The notes: generated by a model not told the origin, from the sequence alone. A DNA stretch of 53,094 bases from an uncultured Faecalibacterium sp. (GCA_934539245.1 CAKTCK010000013.1:1-53094); one strand, 5' to 3'. Shown: positions 28,380 through 36,513, counted from the stretch's first letter. Numbers and translations: made by a program.

Positions 28380-28532
28380 AGCAAACTCTCCTTTTATTTC
28401 AGAAGCTGTTTTTCGGAAAGCGGCATGGAACCAGCACTTTCCGGTTTGGAACTGCTTTAGTTTAGACGGAAAATGTGTTCAAAATAAGACAATCCTGTGT
28501 GGGAAAACGAAATATTTGCCCGCGAAAAACGC

Positions 28533-28563
28533 AAAAATGCCGCCTCCCGAAGGAAGCGGCATG
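28533..28563 (-). terminator. intrinsic terminator after rpmE
   Basis: Minus strand ATGCCGCTTCC TTCG GGAGGCGGCAT followed by TTTTTG; a UUCG tetraloop. Confidence 0.9.
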
Positions 28564-28576
28564 AGATAGCCTATAA

Positions 28577-28777
28577 TTACTTACGGCCGAAACGCTTGTT
28601 GAAGCGCTCAACACGTCCGCCGGTGTCAACCAGCTTCTGCTTGCCAGTGTAGAAAGGATGGCACTTGGAGCAAACTTCGACGTGGATCTCGGGCTTGGTG
28701 GAACGAGTGTTGATGACATTACCGCAAGCGCAGGTAATGGTGCAGTCAACGTAGTTCGGATGGATACCCTGTTTCAT
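28577..28777 (-). CDS. rpmE: 50S ribosomal protein L31, zinc-binding form
   Basis: 66 residues: [20 protein letters not shown], then [16 protein letters not shown] and a basic tail. The cysteines (CACG and CSKC) identify the zinc-containing C+ type, whose paralogue without cysteines usually replaces it under zinc starvation. ATG 28777 lies six bases after GAGGTG. Monocistronic, with its own promoter (28893-28920) and terminator. Confidence 0.97.
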   Translation of the reverse strand: MKQGIHPNYVDCTITCACGNVINTRSTKPEIHVEVCSKCHPFYTGKQKLVDTGGRVERFNKRFGRK

Positions 28778-28892
28778 TCTTTTCACCTCAATTCTGGTTC
28801 TGACGTATTGGGGCCATATTTAATGTATGTGCCCATCACAACCTTCAATATCGGCTACCCCGTCGAGCGGCCTTGGAAACGATTGCCTTACT

Positions 28893-28920
28893 ATTATAGC
28901 ACGAATCGGTCAGAATGCAA
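28893..28920 (-). promoter_or_regulatory. sigma-A promoter of rpmE
   Basis: Minus strand TTGCAT, 16-base spacer, TATAAT. It implies a leader of about 110 bases before rpmE, long for a one-gene unit and with a possible hairpin (GGGGTAGCC..GGCCCC); this may be a ribosomal-protein leader. Confidence 0.75.
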
Positions 28921-28938
28921 GAGGGAAATTTAATTTTT

Positions 28939-29226
28939 TTACAGCTTTTGCAGCATCCAGCCCTTTTTTGCGGCCAGCTGCTCCAGCTCCCGGTAAGAAA
29001 GCCGCAGCTGTGCAATGTTAAAGCTCGGCAGCTCTGCAAGGCAACTGCCATCCTGTGCCCGGTGCAGCAGCTTGTGCACCTGCAGCTCCTGTTCGCCATC
29101 CAGCGTATCCAGTCCGGCCACATATTCTCCACACCGAGGCAGCGGCTGCTGCCAGTCGATGGTTTTGCAGACCCTTGCAAGTGCAAGATGGTTGCAGGTT
29201 ACCGTCTGCCAAAATTCCAGTTTCAT
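28939..29226 (-). CDS. hypothetical 95-residue protein
   Basis: Cytoplasmic, no membrane segment, mixed composition with scattered cysteines and a helical C-terminus (LRLSYRELEQLAAKKGWMLQ). AAGGGGAGAAGATC precedes ATG 29226 and supports it. Divergent from an XRE regulator gene across a 138-base region with a repeated operator-like sequence, so it is likely a target of that regulator. No family recognised. Confidence 0.6.
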   Translation of the reverse strand: MKLEFWQTVTCNHLALARVCKTIDWQQPLPRCGEYVAGLDTLDGEQELQVHKLLHRAQDGSCLAELPSFNIAQLRLSYRELEQLAAKKGWMLQKL

Positions 29227-29281
29227 GATCTTCTCCCCTTTTGCGCCGGATATTCACAGCTGCGCCCGGCACGCTACCATG

Positions 29282-29323
29282 ATATAACATTTTGTTTTAT
29301 ATGTCAATATAACATTTCGTTAT
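29282..29323. promoter_or_regulatory. tandem operator-like repeats between divergent genes
   Basis: ATATAACATTTTGTTTTAT (29282-29300) and ATATAACATTTCGTTAT (29307-29323), 25 bases apart; the second contains the palindrome ATAAC..GTTAT. A TATACT -10 for the XRE gene follows at 29327. Likely binding sites for that regulator. Confidence 0.6.
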
Positions 29324-29364
29324 GTCTATACTTTACCTTGAATAAAATTTTTGAGGTAAGCGCC

Positions 29365-29589
29365 ATGTATCAACGCATCCGGGATCTGCGGGAGGATCGT
29401 GATCTGCTGCAAAAAGATGTTGCAGCGTATCTGAAATGCACACAGGTCTGCTACTCCAATTACGAGACCGGCAAACGGGATATCCCCACCGAGGTGCTGA
29501 TCCAGCTTGCCTGCCTCTACCATACCAGTACCGATTATATCCTTGGCCTGACAGACAACAGCGCTCCTTCCATCCCCCGCAAAGCATAA
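29365..29589 (+). CDS. XRE-family helix-turn-helix regulator
   Basis: 74 residues, a single HTH_3 domain: IRDLREDRDLLQKDVAAYL, then TQVCYSNYETGKRDIPTEVL and the STDYILGLTD ending common to clostridial XRE proteins. No extra ligand domain, so it probably represses by default. GAGGTAAGCGCC precedes ATG 29365. Faces the 95-residue protein gene and is likely to control both. Confidence 0.88.
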   Translation: MYQRIRDLREDRDLLQKDVAAYLKCTQVCYSNYETGKRDIPTEVLIQLACLYHTSTDYILGLTDNSAPSIPRKA

Positions 29590-29638
29590 AACCGCCCCCG
29601 AAACAACACGGTCTTGCGTGCGCTGCTTCGGGGGCGGT
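29587..29638 (-). terminator. intrinsic terminator after rnr
   Basis: ACCGCCCCCGAA pairs with TTCGGGGGCGGT, with T following on the minus strand. It may also serve the convergent XRE gene. Confidence 0.75.
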
Positions 29639-29661
29639 CTGTTATCTATTCTATTATAAGG

Positions 29662-31785
29662 TTACTGCTTTGCGCTTTCCGGGGCGACCTCAAAGTCGAT
29701 CTTGCCCAGATTGACATCTGCGCGCACGATGGTGATCATCATGGTATCGCCCAGATTCCAGTTCTTGCCGGAAACAGGGTCGGAAAGGCGGACGCCCTCA
29801 GTGAGCATGGTGCCGGTGGCGGTCAGGCTGGAAGCGGGCACAAAGCCCTCCACGCCGTTTTCCAGCTCGATGAACAGGCCACGCTGGGTCACGCCGGAGA
29901 TGCGGCCCTCGTAGCACTCGCCCAGATGGCGGCGGGCATACTCGGCCTTATAGCAGTCCTCGGCCTTGCGTTCGATCTGCATGGCGATCACCTCGCGCTC
30001 GCTGGCCTGCTTGCTGACATCCTCGGCAAACTCGCTGTAACGCAGGATCATGGTGTCCTTATCGGTACCCTTGAGCTGGGCGGTCATGATGCGGTGGATA
30101 GCCAGGTCCGGGTAGCGGCGGATGGGGCTGGTGAAGTGGGCGTAGTCCTGCAGCACCAGTCCATAGTGTCCCTTGGGTTTTTCCTCATACACAGCTTTGG
30201 ACATGCAGCGCAGCATACCGGTGTTGATGATCTGCTCGTAGGCAGTGCCGCGCACACCCTCCAGAATAGCGCTCAGCTCCTTGGGAGTGGGCACATCCTT
30301 GGCAAAGTGGTCGTTGACGCCGCAGGCCTGCAGCAGACCGTGCAGACGCTCCAGCTTTTCGGCGTTGGGTTCCTCGTGCACACGGTACACAAAGGGGATC
30401 TGCTTCACCCGGGCAAAGTGGGCGGCGCACTGGTTTGCCAGCAGCATGAACTCCTCGATCATGGCCTCGCTCTCGCCGGAGGTGCGCTTTTTCACGTCAA
30501 TGCAGTGGCCGTCCTCATCGAGGATCAGCTTCACCTCGCCGCTCTCGATATCCATGCAGCCGCGCTCCTTGCGCAGGCGGGCACGGTGGCCGTACAGCTC
30601 CTTCATGGCAGGCAGCTGTGCCAGCACCTCATGGTACTTGCCGGTCAGCTCGTCGTCAGCGTTACCGGCCAGCAGGGCGTTGATCTCAGAATACACGCCC
30701 TTGACCCGGCTGCGGATGATGGACTTAACGAAGCGGTAATCGGTCAGGTTGCCGTCCTTATCCAGCCGCATCAGGCAGGAGAAGGCCAGACGCAACACGC
30801 CCTCGTTCAGGCTGCAAATGCCGTTGGACAGCTGCTTGGGCAGCATGGGCACCACCTGATCAGCGTAGTAGACACTGGTAGCACGGCTGAAAGCCTCGTT
30901 GTCCAGCTCGGTGCCGGGCTTGACGTAGTTGGAAACATCCGCGATGTGCACGCCCAGCTCAAAGCCGCCGTCCGGGGTCTTGGTCAGGCTGATAGCATCG
31001 TCGATATCCTTGGTCTCGGCGCTGTCGATGGTAAAGATGGGCAGAGCGCGCAGATCCATGCGGCCTTCGCAGTCCGCAGCGGATACCTCGGCGTTGTCCA
31101 GCTTTTTGGCTTCGTCCCGCACCTTGTCCGGGAAGCGACTGCGGATATCCTGCGCGTAGAGCAGCGCCTTTGCGCAGCGCTTGGCCTCGTCACAGCTGCC
31201 AAAGCGCATCGCCACGCCCACGCGGTGATCCTCCTGACGGCTGCCGCGCAGCAGGATCTCCACTGCCACCTTGTCGCCGTCCTTGGCGCTGCCTTCGCAG
31301 TCCCGCATGACCTGCATGGAGATGGCGGGGCAATCGTCCGGTACAAACTTCAGGCGACCCTCCATGCGGTGCATGGTGCCCACCAGAGCGTTTTTCTCTT
31401 CCAGAACAGCAAGGATCTCGCCCTCATCGCTGCCCTCTACCCGGGGGTGTGCAAACTTTTCCACCAGCACCTTGTCGCCGGGCATTGCGCCGCGGGTGAA
31501 CCGGCCGGGGATAAAGATATCGCTGGTGCCGTCCTCCAGCATGACAAAGGCAAAGTTTTTGCCCAGCTTTACTACCTTGCACAGCAGTGCCTTGTCGGCA
31601 CGGCCGCTGCGCACGGTGAAGAACACGCCCTGACGCTGGCAGATGACGGCCTCGTGCACCAACTGGTCCACGGCCTCCATCACCTTGCGGTCTGCGCCGC
31701 GATCCCCGCCGAACTTATTTTTCAGATCCTTTACGGTGCACGGCTGATTCTGGATCGCGTGCTCAATTTTATCGCGCATTGCCAT
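29662..31785 (-). CDS. rnr: ribonuclease R
   Basis: Processive 3'-5' exoribonuclease that degrades structured RNA. 707 residues: an N-terminal winged helix (CTVKDLKNKF), cold-shock OB folds up to about residue 220, the RNB catalytic domain with the metal-binding aspartates in IFTIDSAETKDIDDAISL, the HFTSPIRRYPDLAIHR motif near 565, and a C-terminal S1 domain (YEGRISGVTQRGLFIELENG). Positioned directly after secG, the usual Firmicutes order secG-rnr-(smpB). GAAGGAGAA precedes ATG 31785. Confidence 0.96.
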   Translation of the reverse strand: MAMRDKIEHAIQNQPCTVKDLKNKFGGDRGADRKVMEAVDQLVHEAVICQRQGVFFTVRSGRADKALLCKVVKLGKNFAFVMLEDGTSDIFIPGRFTRGAMPGDKVLVEKFAHPRVEGSDEGEILAVLEEKNALVGTMHRMEGRLKFVPDDCPAISMQVMRDCEGSAKDGDKVAVEILLRGSRQEDHRVGVAMRFGSCDEAKRCAKALLYAQDIRSRFPDKVRDEAKKLDNAEVSAADCEGRMDLRALPIFTIDSAETKDIDDAISLTKTPDGGFELGVHIADVSNYVKPGTELDNEAFSRATSVYYADQVVPMLPKQLSNGICSLNEGVLRLAFSCLMRLDKDGNLTDYRFVKSIIRSRVKGVYSEINALLAGNADDELTGKYHEVLAQLPAMKELYGHRARLRKERGCMDIESGEVKLILDEDGHCIDVKKRTSGESEAMIEEFMLLANQCAAHFARVKQIPFVYRVHEEPNAEKLERLHGLLQACGVNDHFAKDVPTPKELSAILEGVRGTAYEQIINTGMLRCMSKAVYEEKPKGHYGLVLQDYAHFTSPIRRYPDLAIHRIMTAQLKGTDKDTMILRYSEFAEDVSKQASEREVIAMQIERKAEDCYKAEYARRHLGECYEGRISGVTQRGLFIELENGVEGFVPASSLTATGTMLTEGVRLSDPVSGKNWNLGDTMMITIVRADVNLGKIDFEVAPESAKQ

Positions 31786-31918
31786 AAAATATTTTCTCCT
31801 TCACTTCCGTGGCCGTGCATCTCCTGCGGAGCACAGCCCTGCCTTGGGACGGGCACTTTTCCCCTGTCCCCTCTTTGCGGCAGCCCGCAGAACCGGCCGC
31901 CCACACTTTTTCTGCACA

Positions 31919-31948
31919 GAAAAACAGCCCCGTCCGTTCACGGGGCTG
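31919..31948 (-). terminator. hairpin between secG and rnr
   Basis: Minus strand CAGCCCCGT..ACGGGGCTG followed by TTTTT. Gives a partial or full stop between secG and rnr. Confidence 0.8.
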
Positions 31949-31958
31949 CAACGCTTTC

Positions 31959-32210
31959 TCAGCCTGCCAGACGGCCTGCAAACAGGCAGGCCAGAATAGC
32001 TACCACAAAGAACACCACGCCTGCAATGCGGGTGACCTTGGCCAGCATCTGGTCTGCCGGGGTCAAACGTGCATTGTTGGCACCGCCCATGCTGCCGTTG
32101 ATGGCACCAGACAGGCCCTGACCGTGGGTGTGCTGCATGAGGGTGAGGAAAACGATGACCAGCGAAGCCACCAGCAGAATGGCACCGCCAACAATTTCGA
32201 TAACAGACAT
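31959..32210 (-). CDS. secG: preprotein translocase subunit SecG
   Basis: 83 residues, two membrane helices (AILLVASLVIVFLTLMQ and GVVFFVVAILACLFAG) joined by a Gly/Ser-rich cytoplasmic loop (GQGLSGAINGS). This is the small SecYEG subunit that eases SecA-driven export. AAAGGAG lies before ATG 32210; the frame runs further upstream without a site. Own promoter at 32268-32296. Confidence 0.94.
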   Translation of the reverse strand: MSVIEIVGGAILLVASLVIVFLTLMQHTHGQGLSGAINGSMGGANNARLTPADQMLAKVTRIAGVVFFVVAILACLFAGRLAG

Positions 32211-32267
32211 GAATCGTAACGCTCCTTTTATTTGTAAATACGGAAAACTACGCAAAAATACAACTAT

Positions 32268-32296
32268 ATAGTAGCATAACAAAGCCAAAATTGCAA
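32268..32296 (-). promoter_or_regulatory. sigma-A promoter of secG
   Basis: Minus strand TTGCAA, 17-base spacer, TACTAT, about 55 bases before the secG start. Confidence 0.65.
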
Positions 32297-32311
32297 GTAG
32301 AATCCGTGCAT

Positions 32312-33907
32312 TTATCCCGCTGCTTCCATCGCGTTGCAGACCTGCGCAAAGATAGCCGCACCGGAGTACGCGGTGTGCACTGCACCGTCCTGCAATACCA
32401 CAATGGTATAGCGGGGCTTTTCTGCCGGCCAGAATCCCGCAAACCACAGGTTGCAGCGCTCGGTGCCCTCCGGGGTGAACTGCCCGGTCTGGGCAGTGCC
32501 GGTCTTGCCGCCCGCCCCGCCGAAAAGCCCGGCGGCATCCTGCGCGGTGCCCTGCTGCACTACCTGTACCAGCATAGCGCGCAAAAGCGCTGCGCTCTGC
32601 GCCGGGAGCACCCGCCGTTCCCGGGGGTGGCTGAGGGTCTCCATCGGCTGCCCGGTGGTCTCGTCCAGCGTGGCTTGCAGCACATAGGGAACGCGGTATA
32701 TGCCGTCCGCTGCAATGGTGTTGAACAATGCCGCCACTTGCATGGGCGCAGCCAGCAGACTGCCCTGCCCAAAGCTGAAATTGGCCAGCTGTCCGCTTTG
32801 CGCCAGCTCCTGCGGGGCGGGCAGTTGCCCGGCCTCGGCGGCAAGTCCTTCTGCCAGCGGCAGGCTCTGTCCAAAGCCGAAGTCCTTGGCAGTGTCCAGC
32901 AGTTTTTCCGCGCCCAGCTGCTGCCCCAGACGGATAAAATAGCCGTTGCAGCTTTTTTCCAGCGCAGCGGCAAGGTCAACCTGCCCGTGGGGCACCCCGC
33001 CCGCGCAGTGGAAAATTTTTCCATCCACCATCACTGCGCCGGTGCACTCGAAAACCGGCTGCAAGCCCGCTTCCAGTGCAGCCGCCGCCAGCACCGGCTT
33101 GAACACCGAGCCCACCGCGTAGCTTTGCAGTGCCCGGTTCAGGAAAGGACTGTTCTCTGCCTGCAGGCTGTCGGCAAGATGCTCCGGGTCGTAGCCCGGC
33201 ACACTGACGCTGGCGCGCACCGCCGCTGTGGCGGCATCCAACACCAAAATGCAGCCACTTTGCATAGTGGCATGTGCCACCGCCTCCACCGCCCGCTGCA
33301 CCGGGCGGGAGATGGTCAGCTGCACCCCAAGTGCCCCGCTGTCAGCTTGCAAAAGTTTGGGCGTTTCCCCGGTGCGCAGCGTCCCCTGCGCCGTCACATT
33401 GCAGACAAGACTGCTGTACTCCCCTGTACCGGAAAGCACGGCATCTAATGCCTTTTCCAGCCCGGCAGCGCCGTGACCTGTGCCATCCAGATAGCCCAGC
33501 AAATGCTGACACAGCGGCACCGCCGCATACCGCCGGGCAGTGGGGTAACCGGTCAGCCCAAGGCGGGCGGGGTCGCAGTTTACCTCCAGCAAAAACGGCG
33601 CAGCGCGGCTGCGGCTGCGGTACAAAAGCGCCTGCCCGGCGGCATCAGTGCAGGCATACAGGCGGTCGTAATTGCCCTGCCCGGGAAAACACACCACCTG
33701 CCAGCGCTCCTCTAAGCCGGTGAGCAGCCGCCCCTGCGCATCATAAAAGTTGCCCCGCCGGGCGGGCAGCTGCAAAGTGACCGTGCTCTGCGTCGCTGCA
33801 CGCCCGGCATAGGTGGGGTGCTGTGCCAGCAGATACAACCGGCACAGCACCACTGTAAACCCCAGCAGCAAGGCGGCATATACCGCCAGCACCCGTTTGC
33901 CGGACAT
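32312..33907 (-). CDS. class B penicillin-binding protein (transpeptidase)
   Basis: Cross-links peptidoglycan outside the membrane. About 531 residues. One N-terminal membrane helix (VLAVYAALLLGFTVVLCRLY), a short dimerisation domain with RRGNFYDAQGRLLTG, then the transpeptidase with SVFK (nucleophile Ser267), SCN (319-321) and KTGT (468-471). At ~530 residues it is shorter than PBP2/SpoVD (600-700) and closer to PbpA-like enzymes. No PASTA domain is present. ATG 33907 lies seven bases after AAGGGGG; ATG 33913 would be too close. No ftsW/rodA partner is in the window, so elongation, division or sporulation use is open. Confidence 0.92.
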   Translation of the reverse strand: MSGKRVLAVYAALLLGFTVVLCRLYLLAQHPTYAGRAATQSTVTLQLPARRGNFYDAQGRLLTGLEERWQVVCFPGQGNYDRLYACTDAAGQALLYRSRSRAAPFLLEVNCDPARLGLTGYPTARRYAAVPLCQHLLGYLDGTGHGAAGLEKALDAVLSGTGEYSSLVCNVTAQGTLRTGETPKLLQADSGALGVQLTISRPVQRAVEAVAHATMQSGCILVLDAATAAVRASVSVPGYDPEHLADSLQAENSPFLNRALQSYAVGSVFKPVLAAAALEAGLQPVFECTGAVMVDGKIFHCAGGVPHGQVDLAAALEKSCNGYFIRLGQQLGAEKLLDTAKDFGFGQSLPLAEGLAAEAGQLPAPQELAQSGQLANFSFGQGSLLAAPMQVAALFNTIAADGIYRVPYVLQATLDETTGQPMETLSHPRERRVLPAQSAALLRAMLVQVVQQGTAQDAAGLFGGAGGKTGTAQTGQFTPEGTERCNLWFAGFWPAEKPRYTIVVLQDGAVHTAYSGAAIFAQVCNAMEAAG

Positions 33908-34143
33908 CTCCATGCCCCCTTTCCCTATGGTTAGGGTGGGCAGCAGGGGTGTGGGGTATACACAAATCATAGGGCTGTTGCAAAATAGCATCCCTTCAAG
34001 CTGTTGAAAACCACCGCATTCACCGTGCAAGTCGGGTAGAATGTCGAAAGCTCAAAGGCAACTCCGCAAAAATGAGTACAGCAAAGCTGTGGCATGGCTT
34101 AAGCAATCTACGTCTTTGTCTAGGGCCAAAGCCGTTTTTATTC

Positions 34144-34165
34144 CACCAGCGGAGCTGGTGTTTTT
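34144..34165 (+). terminator. orphan plus-strand intrinsic terminator
   Basis: CACCAGC GGA GCTGGTG followed by TTTTT. A clean terminator in the plus direction although no plus-strand gene precedes it within 4 kb; it could end a small RNA or be a remnant. Confidence 0.6.
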
Positions 34166-34170
34166 CTTCT

Positions 34171-34211
34171 CAAAAAGAGAGAGCCGTTGTGCAAAACGCA
34201 CAGCAGCTCTC
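34171..34211 (-). terminator. intrinsic terminator after aspS
   Basis: Minus strand GAGAGCTGCTGTGCG TTTT GCACAACGGCTCTC followed by TCTTTTT. Confidence 0.8.
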
Positions 34212-34228
34212 GGAAAAGCTTTATAAAA

Positions 34229-35563
34229 TCACGGAGTCAGGCGGTTGGGGCCGCGGAACAGGAACTCGGCGTCCTTGATGCTCAGGCCGCACAGCAGCAT
34301 GGTCAGGCGGTCGATGCCCAGACCGAAGCCGCCGTGGGGCGGGCAGCCGTACTGGAAGAACTCCAGATAGAACTTGACGTCATCGGCCAGACCCTTTTCC
34401 TCAGCCTGCTTCTTCAGCACCTCGTAGCGGTGCTCACGCTGGGCACCGGTGGTGATCTCCACGCCGCGCCAGATCAGATCATAGCCCTGCGGCACGCCGT
34501 TCTCGTCACGCATATGGTAGAAAGCGCGCTTCTCGGCAGAGTAATCGGTAATGAACAGGAACTCGTGGCCGTAGTGCTTCTTGACCCAGTCGTAGCTCAG
34601 GCGCTCGGCCTCGGTGGTCAGGTCGCCCTTCTCGCTCTCGTCCACGGTGTAGCCGAACTCTTCTTCCAGAGCCTTGTACAGGTCTGCCAGCTTGACCACC
34701 GGGAACGGAGTGGTGGGCACGATGACCTCCTGCCCGAACAGCTCCTTGATCTGGTCGCCGTAGCTGTCCTTAACAGCCTGCAGACCAGCGGTCAGCAGTT
34801 CCTCCTCCATCTTCATCACGTCCTTGAAGGAGGTGATGTAGCTGAACTCCAGATCGAAACCGGAGAACTCGGTAGCGTGCTTGTTGGTATAGCTCTTCTC
34901 GGCGCGGAACACAGGACCGGTCTCGAAGATGCGCTCAAAACCGGCAGCCATAGCCATCTGCTTATAGAACTGGGGACTCTGTGCCAGATAGGCGTTGCGG
35001 TCGAAGTAATCCACCTTGAACACCTCAGAGCCGCTCTCGCTGGCAGCAGCGATCAGCTTGGGGGTGTGGATCTCGATGAAGTTGCGGTCCAGCAGGAACT
35101 TGCGCATGGCGTTGACGAAGCAGCTCTGTGCCTTGAACATCAGCTGATTCTCGTCGGTGCGCAGGTCGATCCAGCGGTAGTCGATGCGCTGGTCGATGCT
35201 GGAGCGCTCCACAGCCTTCTTTTTCTTGGTAGCTGCGATCTCCTTGCGGACGATGGGCAGTGCATCGGCAGTGCTCTCTACCTCGATGCTCTCGGGGATC
35301 ATCTCCACGCCGCCCATCTTGACGTAGTCGTTCTCCATCACCTTGCCGGTAACGGTGATGACAGAGTCCGGGGTAAGCTGGTCGATGGTATCCACCAGCT
35401 CAGGGTGGTCAGCCTTTTCCACCGTGATCTGCAGCTTGCCGGTAATATCCTTCAGCACGATAAATGCCATATACTTGCTGTTGCGCAGGTTCTCGATAAA
35501 GCCCTGCACCTTCACCGTGCCGCCGATGGCCTTTTGAGCCTCATTGATATAGGTGCGTTCCAT
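34229..35563 (-). CDS. aspS: aspartyl-tRNA synthetase, archaeal-type (probably non-discriminating)
   Basis: Charges tRNA-Asp, and probably tRNA-Asn, with aspartate. 444 residues, about 150 fewer than bacterial AspRS because the bacterial GAD insertion is absent. N-terminal OB fold (GTVKVQGFIENLRNSKYMAF) binds the anticodon. The class II core has motif 1 (FIEIHTPKLIAAASESGSEV), motif 2 (FETGPVFRAEKSYTNKHATE) and motif 3 (GGFGLGIDRLTMLLCG). In Clostridia this form usually implies that Asn-tRNA is made indirectly through GatCAB; gat genes are not in the window. GGAGG precedes ATG 35563. Confidence 0.94.
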   Translation of the reverse strand: MERTYINEAQKAIGGTVKVQGFIENLRNSKYMAFIVLKDITGKLQITVEKADHPELVDTIDQLTPDSVITVTGKVMENDYVKMGGVEMIPESIEVESTADALPIVRKEIAATKKKKAVERSSIDQRIDYRWIDLRTDENQLMFKAQSCFVNAMRKFLLDRNFIEIHTPKLIAAASESGSEVFKVDYFDRNAYLAQSPQFYKQMAMAAGFERIFETGPVFRAEKSYTNKHATEFSGFDLEFSYITSFKDVMKMEEELLTAGLQAVKDSYGDQIKELFGQEVIVPTTPFPVVKLADLYKALEEEFGYTVDESEKGDLTTEAERLSYDWVKKHYGHEFLFITDYSAEKRAFYHMRDENGVPQGYDLIWRGVEITTGAQREHRYEVLKKQAEEKGLADDVKFYLEFFQYGCPPHGGFGLGIDRLTMLLCGLSIKDAEFLFRGPNRLTP

Positions 35564-35601
35564 ATACAGGAATCCTCCTTTAACGTCTTGTGTACTGTTT
35601 T

Positions 35602-35629
35602 ATTATACGCTTTTCAGGGGATAAATCAA
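35602..35629 (-). promoter_or_regulatory. sigma-A promoter of aspS
   Basis: Minus strand TTGATT, 16-base spacer, TATAAT, about 40 bases before aspS. It lies at the very edge of the inserted DNA. Confidence 0.7.
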
Positions 35630-35727
35630 GAGATATCCTGATTTCGGCCACGGTTCACGCATGAATAAGTACAAGAACCCGAACTAAAAACCCATCATCA
35701 TAAGAGCAATGCCGCTTTTTTTTGGCA

Positions 35728-35756
35728 ATGAACATCTCAACATCTCTTGCAAACAT
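35728..35756 (-). pseudogene. stump of an older integrase gene (first ~10 codons)
   Basis: Minus strand ATG at 35756 reads MFARDVEMFI, matching the start MLARDVEMFI of the intact integrase at 45604-46566; similarity ends abruptly at about 35728 and the frame stops soon after. GGAGG and the same leader precede it. This is what remains of a second, related element that once occupied the same site. Confidence 0.85.
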
Positions 35757-35881
35757 AAAACAAAACCTCCTGTACGCATCGGGCACTACACCCAATAAAT
35801 ACAGGAGATTCATCGCCATTCATTTGACCTATTTATCGCTATGAGAGCATAATTCTACATTTTTATAGCGATAAATAAAAG
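35757..35881 (-). promoter_or_regulatory. second copy of the integrase leader
   Basis: Same layout as 46567-46745: the inverted repeat ATTTATCGCTAT/ATAGCGATAAAT with 22 bases between, a further GGCGATGAA half-site, then CTCCTGTA..TACAGGAG, which would pair over the ribosome binding site, with an inner GGGTGTAGTGCCC hairpin. Bases differ from the other copy while pairing is kept. Confidence 0.7.
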
Positions 35882-35941
35882 TCATGATTCCAGAGATTCC
35901 AATTTGTGCCTTTAAATATTACTTATATACGTCACCTGTTC

Positions 35942-36060
35942 AACCCACCCTCTGCCGTTTATCCAGCCGCATCTTGTCAGCAATCATTGCGATGAACTCG
36001 CTGTTGGTGGGTTTTCCGCGCAGGTTATGGATGGTATAGCCGAAGTAGCTGTTCAGGGTA
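35942..36060 (-). pseudogene. displaced 3' end of spo0A (39 codons)
   Basis: The minus strand encodes [20 protein letters not shown] and the rest of the Spo0A C-terminus to the stop, identical in protein to residues 214-252 of the intact gene at 46750-47508. I count 16 base differences over about 116 aligned bases, all synonymous. There is no upstream coding part, so it is a non-functional fragment left by (or carried for) integration into the 3' end of spo0A. Confidence 0.92.
35944..35972 (-). repeat. left attachment core (att), 29 bases
   Basis: Identical over 29 bases to 46754-46782, covering the last ~10 codons of spo0A. It is the longest exact match between the two spo0A ends and the likely strand-exchange region. 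Confidence 0.75.
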
Positions 36061-36484
36061 CAATGTATTCGTTAATACGTTGATTATTTAACAGTAATTT
36101 ACACTTATGGTTCGACTTTGCTCTCCCCTGCCCGGCGGGCTTAGGGGCAATAAATCAGCTCATTTTTCTTCTATATTTATCGGTATGGACTTGAAGTGTT
36201 TGTTGCTTTGCTATTATAACATTTTCAGCGATTCAACGCAATATATCTATACAAATCGTTGATTTTTTCTCTTGAAAGTGCACCTTTAAGCCTCGTTCGT
36301 GAAGATTCCATCATAGGGGCAGTATCGTCCACCCGGCGGTGCTGTCCTTTTGCTGTATATACCGCCGTCTATGCATCCAGCTATTAAAAGTAAATATTTA
36401 AAGTCAAGCGTTCATATATGCCACATAAAGTTGTCATAATGTGTCACAAACGCTCTAAAAATAAAGTGAATCGTCCGTTTTACC
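36061..36484. other. non-coding left end of the element
   Basis: 424 AT-rich bases without a supported gene. They contain a GC hairpin CCCCTGCCCGGCGGGCTTAGGGG split as CCCCT/AGGGG around CCCGGCGGG (36126-36148), a GAAAGTGCACCTTT palindrome (36275-36287), another CCCGGCGG (36332), and CACAT..ATGTG with a second ATTATGTGG further on (about 36422-36507) overlapping the promoter that follows. Confidence 0.6.
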
Positions 36485-36513
36485 TTGATAAATACACCAT
36501 TATGTGGTATAAT
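36485..36513 (+). promoter_or_regulatory. strong sigma-A promoter of the helicase operon
   Basis: TTGATA, exactly 17 bases, TATAAT. ATTATGTGG lies in the spacer and a related ATAATGTG about 60 bases upstream, suggesting a repressor site. Confidence 0.85.

Larger units (their letters stand above)
33908..34228. other. intergenic region with orphan plus-strand terminator and possible insertion-sequence trace
   Basis: 321 bases between the PBP and aspS genes. It holds a plus-strand terminator with no recognised gene in front (34144-34165), the aspS terminator, and near 33971 GGGCTGTTGCAAAATAG, which resembles the end of several insertion sequences. No transposase fragment could be read, and the 61-codon plus-strand frame from 34041 has no ribosome binding site. 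Confidence 0.5.

Noticed and set aside
29614..32121. 835-codon plus-strand open frame opposite rnr
   Set aside because: Antisense shadow of rnr and secG; low-complexity His/Val/Leu-rich translation, no start signal.
34041..34226. 61-codon plus-strand frame between PBP and aspS
   Set aside because: No ribosome binding site, and it runs through a terminator hairpin.
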